Assembly: GCA_016712535.1 (NCBI GenBank)
Contig: JADJQW010000003.1
Span: forward strand, 823,001 to 887,000
Source of the DNA: Flavobacteriales bacterium
GTDB taxonomy: Bacteria > Bacteroidota > Bacteroidia > Flavobacteriales_F > PHOS-HE28
Length of the DNA stretch: 64,000 nt
Direction: 5' to 3'
In this document: one piece after another, positions 59,252 through 64,000 of the stretch
Layout of the letters: each line of letters starts with the position of its first letter
Numbering within the stretch: position 1 is the stretch's first letter
Notes under the pieces: model-generated
Database searches by the model: none
The model's input: only the letters and a program-made list of their open reading frames with translations
What the model was told of the DNA's origin: nothing
Program-made: the position numbers and the translations under genes

Positions 59252-61468
59252 ATGCGGCACACCACGAACCCGTTCAGCGCCCTCCTCCTTGTCAGCTTGA
59301 TCGGCGTTGGCACGCCTACGCTGGCTTTGCAGGTGAGCGTGAATGGAGCGAGCGCCACATGCGGGAACAATACCGGTTATGCCTATGCCTATGCGTGGGG
59401 CGGAGTACCACCGTACACCTACTCGTGGAGCAACGGTGCCCAGTCCGATACCATCACGGGCCTTGCCCCGGGCAACTACACCGTGACCGTCACGGACTCG
59501 AACTTCGATGAGGCAACTGACGGCATCATCATCGTGGATCTGCCCAGTCCGGTGCTTCCCTACAGCTGGACGACCTATGGGCTCCAAGGCTGTCAGGGCC
59601 AGTGCAACGGAGGCATCTGGTATGATGAGGCGGGCATGCCGCTCAACCTGGTGCCCCCGTTCAGCTTCTCGATACCGCCCACATTCTTAATCAACCCGTT
59701 AGACATCCTGCAGGGGGCCTGGGTGGGCTTCTGCCCAGGCTTCTCCGGAACCTTCACCACGGTGACTGATGGCCTCGGATGCGTGGCGCAGCTTCAACTC
59801 ACTGAGTACGACCTCCCGAGCTCGGACCCATCGCCGATGAGCGTGGTCAACATTGTCCCATCGTGCGCGGGCATGAGCGGCGGTAGCATCGTGGTGAACG
59901 TCGGCCAGGACAATGGAGCAGTGGGGCCCAATTGGGAAACCCGGCTGCTGGATGCGGCTTTGCAACCTGTGCCAGGCGTGAACATCACAGCGGACCCGGT
60001 GATCGGCTGGAACATCGCCACCGTCAGCAATCGCCCTCCTGGGGATTATCACATCGAGCGCCGGTTCCCGAACATGTATTCGGGTGATTGCGTGGACCTG
60101 ATGCCGGTAACGGTGCCCAGCCTTGGTGCTGATTGCGGCATGGTGTCCGGAACGGCCTTCATCGACGCTGATGAGAATTGCCTGCTCCTCGCAAGCGAGG
60201 TGCGCGTGCCGCTCGGCTTCGTGGAGGTGCAGCCTGGGCCCTATTTCGCGCCGTTCGCCAGCAATGGCTCTTATAGCCTTAGCCTGCCCACCGGCAGTTT
60301 CAGCTTGAGCCAGATCAGTCCCTCCGTGGCAGAGCATTGCACGGGCGCCCCCATACCATTCACGATCAATGCGGGCACGACCACCTTGCGCAACCTGCCT
60401 GATACTTCCGTGGTCGCACTCGATCTTGAAACGGTGATCAGCAGCGGAGCGGCAAGGCCCGGTTTCGAGTTCCAATACGGCATCACCGTGCGCAACCTGA
60501 CGCCTACTGCCAGCGGGAACACCACCCTCTCGCTCACCTTCGACCCGCTGCTCGCGTTCGTGGGCGCAACGCCCAATGGATCGGTGCTGGGCAGCACCAT
60601 CACGTGGACCCAGTCATCGCTCGGGGCCTGGCAGCAACGCAACTACATCGTCCGGCTCAACGTGCCGTCCGACCCCGGGCTCCTGGGCACCGAGCTGATC
60701 GGCACCGCCTCGGTGAGCAGCGTGAACCCCGACGGCGACTTGACGAACAACATCGCCACCAACTACCGCACGATCACGGGGAGCTACGATCCCAACGACA
60801 AGCTGGCCCAGACCAGCTCCCAATTGAGCGATGAGGTGTACTACATCGTTCAGGACGAATGGATCGATTACACCATCCGCTTCCAGAACACCGGCACGGA
60901 TACGGCATTCAACATCCTGATCACCGATACGCTGCCCGGCACCCTGGATCCCACGACCATTCACATGGGCGCTGGCTCGCATCCATTCAGCTGGGAATTG
61001 CGTGACCAAGGCACCTTGAAATTCTACTTCCAGAACATCCAGCTGCCCGACAGCAACTTCAGCGAGCCGCTGAGCCACGGCTTCGTCGGTTTCCGCATCC
61101 GCCCGCACCAGCCCATCGTGCCCGGAACCGTGATTGAGAACATCGCCAACATCTACTTCGACTTCAATCCGCCGGTAATCACGGAGCCGAGCGTGCTGGT
61201 GGCGGAGTTCAGCACGGGAGTAGTTGAGCAGAAGGGAAGCGCGATCGCCCTGGCGCCTGTGCCGGCCAGTGAAGAGTTGATTGTTTCCAGCGCTGACGTT
61301 CTCTGCCTTGTGCGCATCCTTTCCGCCGATGGACGCGAAGTATTGCGCATGAATGGCCGCTCAACGCAAGTCCGCATCGACCTGGGCGCGCTGCCGTGCG
61401 GGGCCTACCTGCTTGAAGCCGGGCTCAAGAACAACACCGTGGCGCGCGAGCGCTTCATCAAGCAATGA
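59252..61468 (+). CDS. array protein 5, SprB-like/DUF11/T9SS
   Basis: 738 residues from ATG 59252 (7-base gap). Signal MRHTTNPFSALLLVSLIGVG then LALQ. SprB-like WGGVPPYTYSWSNGAQSD. Middle GLQGCQGQCNGGIWYDEAGM with a Pro-rich PPFSFSIPPTFL, then TVTDGLGCVAQLQ. Asp-rich FIDADENCLLLASEVRVPLG. C-terminus LAPVPASEELIVSSADVLCL, SADGREVLRMN, RERFIKQ: nearly the array-2 type, three copies away, as expected from exchange between copies. Confidence 0.9.
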   Translation: MRHTTNPFSALLLVSLIGVGTPTLALQVSVNGASATCGNNTGYAYAYAWGGVPPYTYSWSNGAQSDTITGLAPGNYTVTVTDSNFDEATDGIIIVDLPSPVLPYSWTTYGLQGCQGQCNGGIWYDEAGMPLNLVPPFSFSIPPTFLINPLDILQGAWVGFCPGFSGTFTTVTDGLGCVAQLQLTEYDLPSSDPSPMSVVNIVPSCAGMSGGSIVVNVGQDNGAVGPNWETRLLDAALQPVPGVNITADPVIGWNIATVSNRPPGDYHIERRFPNMYSGDCVDLMPVTVPSLGADCGMVSGTAFIDADENCLLLASEVRVPLGFVEVQPGPYFAPFASNGSYSLSLPTGSFSLSQISPSVAEHCTGAPIPFTINAGTTTLRNLPDTSVVALDLETVISSGAARPGFEFQYGITVRNLTPTASGNTTLSLTFDPLLAFVGATPNGSVLGSTITWTQSSLGAWQQRNYIVRLNVPSDPGLLGTELIGTASVSSVNPDGDLTNNIATNYRTITGSYDPNDKLAQTSSQLSDEVYYIVQDEWIDYTIRFQNTGTDTAFNILITDTLPGTLDPTTIHMGAGSHPFSWELRDQGTLKFYFQNIQLPDSNFSEPLSHGFVGFRIRPHQPIVPGTVIENIANIYFDFNPPVITEPSVLVAEFSTGVVEQKGSAIALAPVPASEELIVSSADVLCLVRILSADGREVLRMNGRSTQVRIDLGALPCGAYLLEAGLKNNTVARERFIKQ

Positions 61469-63696
61469 ACACCTTGCGTTTTCCCTTACTCGCGGTCACG
61501 GCCTATTTCACCTTCGCCGCCCAAGCCCTTACCGTCACGATATCCAAGTACCAGGATTCTCCTTGCGGGCAGCCGTTGGGTGTGCTTGATGCCTATGCTT
61601 CCGGTGGCGTGGGACCCTATACGTTCTCATGGAGCAACGGGGCCACTACTGGACATCTGGAAGGCTTGCTTCCCGGATCGTACACCGTTACGGTCACCGA
61701 TGGGAACAGCGAACAGGCCGCAGCCACCGAGACCATCCTCGATCTGCCGTCGCACCCCTTTCCGGTATCCGGTGCTACGTTCAGCCATTGCCCGGGTGGC
61801 GATCCCATCGCGGAGATCCACTTCGATCAGTCCGGTTGGACGCATGGGCCAGGGCCGCACACCATCACCAACCCGTCCAACTGGGTGCCGCTGCTGGGGC
61901 AAGGCGGCGCATTCACGTTCTATTACATGGTCTTTCCCGGCGCCGCACCGGGATCCACGCAAGAGGTGCAGTGGGCGGATGCGAACGGTTGTCCAGGTAC
62001 GACCAGCGGACAGGTGTCGAACATCTACCAACCCCCGCAGATGACCTCGCTAACGAGCACCGGTGCCTGCTTGGGGAACAACGGAAGCATCACCGGCACC
62101 CTGGTCAACCAGCAGTTCGCCATGGTGGGCGTTCATCTGCGGACCATGGACGGGACACCGATTGCCTCGGGGCAGAATTTCACCTCGGACATCGGCCCTT
62201 ACGCTTTCAGCTTCTCCTTCCTGGCCCCGGGGGCGTATTGGGTGATCACCGATCCCGATGGGTTGGATAGCTGGGATCCAGGCAACCCGTACGGCTTACC
62301 GAACTGCGCCGACTCTTTCTACGTGGAGGTCCCTGATCTTACCGGGAACTGCGGTATTGTACAAGGCCGGGTCTATTTCGATCATGATCAGGACTGCGTG
62401 CAGGATGCCAACGAGGTCGGTGTGCCTGATCGGTTGATCACCTTCACGCCAGGGCCGGAGTACGCTTACACCAACTCCAACGGGGGCTACACCCGCCGGC
62501 TGACCAACGGCTCGTACACCATGGCTGTTGATGGAACCGGAACGGACCTGTATCCCATCTGTCCACCCACGCCGACCACCGATGTGGTGGTGAGCGGAGG
62601 TGTGGTGAACCAGTCATTCGCGGACAGCAGCTTGGTGCCGTTGGACCTGAAAGCGGAGATCGCCATGGGTCCGGCCCGGCCCGGATTCGTGCAGAATGTG
62701 TTGTTGCGCGCGAAGAATCTGAGCGGGCAGTTGAGCGGCGCGGTGGATCTGGCGCTCACCATCGATCCGCAGTTCAGTTTCCTCTCCGCAGAGCCCGCGC
62801 CCACGAGCGTGGTCGGCAACACGGTAACTTGGGCGGGTATGGATCCCTTGAGCGGATACCAGCGGCACCTTGTTCACGTGCAGGTGCAGGTGCCACCTGA
62901 CATCGGCCTCTTGAATCAGCCATACGCGCACACGGCCAGCGTGTCGCAGCCGCTCACCGAGTCCACGTTGGCGAACAATACTGCGAATGGCGACGGCACC
63001 GTGCAAGGCAGCTACGACCCGAACGACAAGACCGCGCGCACGAGCACGCGCCAGAGCGAGACGGAGTACTTCATCGGGCAGGACACCTGGATCGATTACA
63101 CCATCCGCTTCCAGAACACAGGCACGGATACGGCATTCACGGTGGTTGTGCGCGATACGCTGAGCGAGGCCTTGGACATCGGATCCTTCGAGATGGGCAT
63201 CGCCTCGCATGATCCTATCATCACCTTCTTGCCGAACCACGTGGTGGAGTGGCGCTTCCCCAACATCCTGCTGCCCGATAGCAACGTGAACGAGCCCGGC
63301 AGCCATGGCCTGATCGACTTCCGCATCAAGCCCATGGAGCCGGTCCTTCCCGGCACGGTGATCGAGAACACCGCCAATATCTACTTCGACTTCAACCCGC
63401 CGGTGATCACCGAGCCGAGCGTGCTGGTAGCGGAGTTCAGCACGGGGGTGGCAACGGTGGACAGCGGTGCGCTTCTGTTGGCACCGATCCCCGCGAACGA
63501 CCAGTTGCTAGTCTCCTCCAGCCGGTCCATCGATGCTGTGCAGGTCTTTGCAATGGATGGAAGGGAGGAGCTTCGGCTCTCCATACGATCGACCAGCGCA
63601 ACGCTCAACGTCGGCAGGTTGTCATCAGGCGCCTACCTGCTTGTGGCTCACCTGGAGAACGGCACTGTTCTGCGCCAGCGATTCCTGAAACATTGA
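61465..63696 (+). CDS. array protein 6, SprB-like/DUF11/T9SS
   Basis: 743 residues; 4-base overlap with copy 5. Signal MNTLRFPLLAVTAYFTFAAQ. SprB-like SGGVGPYTFSWSNGATTGHL. Middle FDQSGWTHGPGPHTITNPSN and a late GACLGNNGSITGTLVNQQFA repeat. Asp-rich YFDHDQDCVQDANEVGVPDR is a clear SdrD-B-like loop. Sorting domain LAPIPANDQLLVSSSRSIDA, MDGREELRL, RQRFLKH matches the array-4 type. Confidence 0.9.
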   Translation: MNTLRFPLLAVTAYFTFAAQALTVTISKYQDSPCGQPLGVLDAYASGGVGPYTFSWSNGATTGHLEGLLPGSYTVTVTDGNSEQAAATETILDLPSHPFPVSGATFSHCPGGDPIAEIHFDQSGWTHGPGPHTITNPSNWVPLLGQGGAFTFYYMVFPGAAPGSTQEVQWADANGCPGTTSGQVSNIYQPPQMTSLTSTGACLGNNGSITGTLVNQQFAMVGVHLRTMDGTPIASGQNFTSDIGPYAFSFSFLAPGAYWVITDPDGLDSWDPGNPYGLPNCADSFYVEVPDLTGNCGIVQGRVYFDHDQDCVQDANEVGVPDRLITFTPGPEYAYTNSNGGYTRRLTNGSYTMAVDGTGTDLYPICPPTPTTDVVVSGGVVNQSFADSSLVPLDLKAEIAMGPARPGFVQNVLLRAKNLSGQLSGAVDLALTIDPQFSFLSAEPAPTSVVGNTVTWAGMDPLSGYQRHLVHVQVQVPPDIGLLNQPYAHTASVSQPLTESTLANNTANGDGTVQGSYDPNDKTARTSTRQSETEYFIGQDTWIDYTIRFQNTGTDTAFTVVVRDTLSEALDIGSFEMGIASHDPIITFLPNHVVEWRFPNILLPDSNVNEPGSHGLIDFRIKPMEPVLPGTVIENTANIYFDFNPPVITEPSVLVAEFSTGVATVDSGALLLAPIPANDQLLVSSSRSIDAVQVFAMDGREELRLSIRSTSATLNVGRLSSGAYLLVAHLENGTVLRQRFLKH

Positions 63697-63700
63697 CCCG

Positions 63701-64000
63701 ATGCTGCGTAACCTCATCACCGGCCTGTTGGTATTCGGCATACTGCATGCCCAGGCCCTCACGGTCACCATCTACGTGAACGGTACCAGCGCCTGTGGCC
63801 AGACCACCGGGGCCATGTATGCCTATGTGGAAGGCGGTGTACCGCCATACAGTTACCTGTGGAGCAATGGGGTGACCACCGACCACAATGAATACGTGCC
63901 TGCCGGGTGGTACTCATTGACGGTGACGGATGCGGAGGGCACGCAGGTCACCGAGTGGGCCGAGGTTCCTGTTACGCCCACCTACATGGAAGGTCTTGGT
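63701..64000 (+). CDS. array protein 7, cut by window end
   Basis: First 100 residues only. Signal MLRNLITGLLVFGILHAQA; SprB-like repeat VEGGVPPYSYLWSNGVTTDH and AGWYSLTVTDAEGTQVT, the same start as the others. Start 4 bases after copy 6. Its continuation shows the array extends past the window. Confidence 0.88.
   Translation, partial: MLRNLITGLLVFGILHAQALTVTIYVNGTSACGQTTGAMYAYVEGGVPPYSYLWSNGVTTDHNEYVPAGWYSLTVTDAEGTQVTEWAEVPVTPTYMEGLG

Larger units (their letters stand above)
50345..64000 (+). other. tandem array of paralogous secreted-protein genes
   Basis: Six complete genes and one cut by the window end, all same strand, joined by TAATG, ATGA overlaps or 4- and 7-base gaps. Each product shares one architecture, with blocks near-identical at DNA level inside the DUF7619-like region (about 52255-52345, 54515-54607, 56722-56813, 58906-58998, 61130-61222, 63358-63450). 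The array probably continues beyond the window. Confidence 0.85.

Noticed and set aside
52255..63450. Regular ~2.2 kb repeats as a CRISPR or satellite array
   Set aside because: The repeated blocks are within coding sequence of paralogous genes, not separated by short spacers.

Overview
The window is a GC-rich chromosome segment of a Bacteroidota bacterium, most likely a Flavobacteriales relative. The main evidence is eleven complete secreted proteins ending in the ~75-residue C-terminal sorting domain of the type IX secretion system (T9SS), and TAnnTTTG-like -7 promoter elements (here often TACTTTCG) in front of many genes. A TonB-dependent receptor with a carboxypeptidase-regulatory-like N-terminus and a propeller/Y_Y_Y two-component sensor point the same way. 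No rRNA, tRNA, CRISPR array, phage or IS transposase was seen.

Layout. 1-4.1 kb: 3' part of guaB, then small YdeI/DUF1801, KOW, YjdM and DUF1428 genes. 4.2-7.1 kb: two T9SS cargo proteins. 7.3-9.6 kb: a tightly overlapped minus-strand operon (GlxA-type regulator, rhodanese, acetyltransferase, small EamA transporter). 9.6-11.1 kb: sparse. 11.1-17.7 kb: a GEVED-repeat T9SS protein divergent from a propeller sensor kinase and its LuxR-type response regulator. 17.7-20.6 kb: an acyl-CoA carboxylase beta gene, followed downstream by a T9SS cargo gene and a decayed second copy of the carboxylase 3' end. 20.8-22.6 kb: a TonB-like protein, a RelE/ParE-type toxin-antitoxin pair bracketed by direct repeats, and a cold-shock protein. 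22.6-29.1 kb: a T9SS protein, alpha/beta hydrolase, YiiX-like hydrolase, lipoprotein, WbqC-like protein, a frameshifted envelope protein, a short MreB-like protein and mnmE. 29.2-35.2 kb: type II NADH dehydrogenase, an MFS exporter, sucD and aconitase (the last two each with one frameshift). 35.2-40.0 kb: outer-membrane proteins, a repeat-bracketed S23 four-helix-bundle gene, an MFS transporter and a ZIP transporter. 40.0-43.0 kb: a DtxR/MntR regulator divergent from a TonB-dependent receptor, with a palindrome midway between their promoters. 43.0-50.2 kb: a frameshifted papain-like protease, a TPR-adenylate cyclase, and the mtaB-lgt-suhB operon.

From 50.3 kb to the end runs the most striking locus. 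It is a head-to-tail array of six complete and one cut-off paralogous genes encoding ~730-750-residue secreted proteins, joined by overlaps or gaps of at most 7 bases. Each has a signal peptide, a SprB-like repeat, a diverged cysteine-containing middle, an aspartate-rich SdrD-B-like segment, a DUF11/DUF7619-like region almost identical between copies, and a T9SS sorting domain. The nearly invariant 3' blocks beside diverged middles suggest recombination between copies; the function is unknown.

Four genes carry single-base frameshifts (near 26630, 32061, 33527 and 43390). Two are central TCA-cycle genes, so residual assembly or sequencing error is at least as likely as real inactivation.
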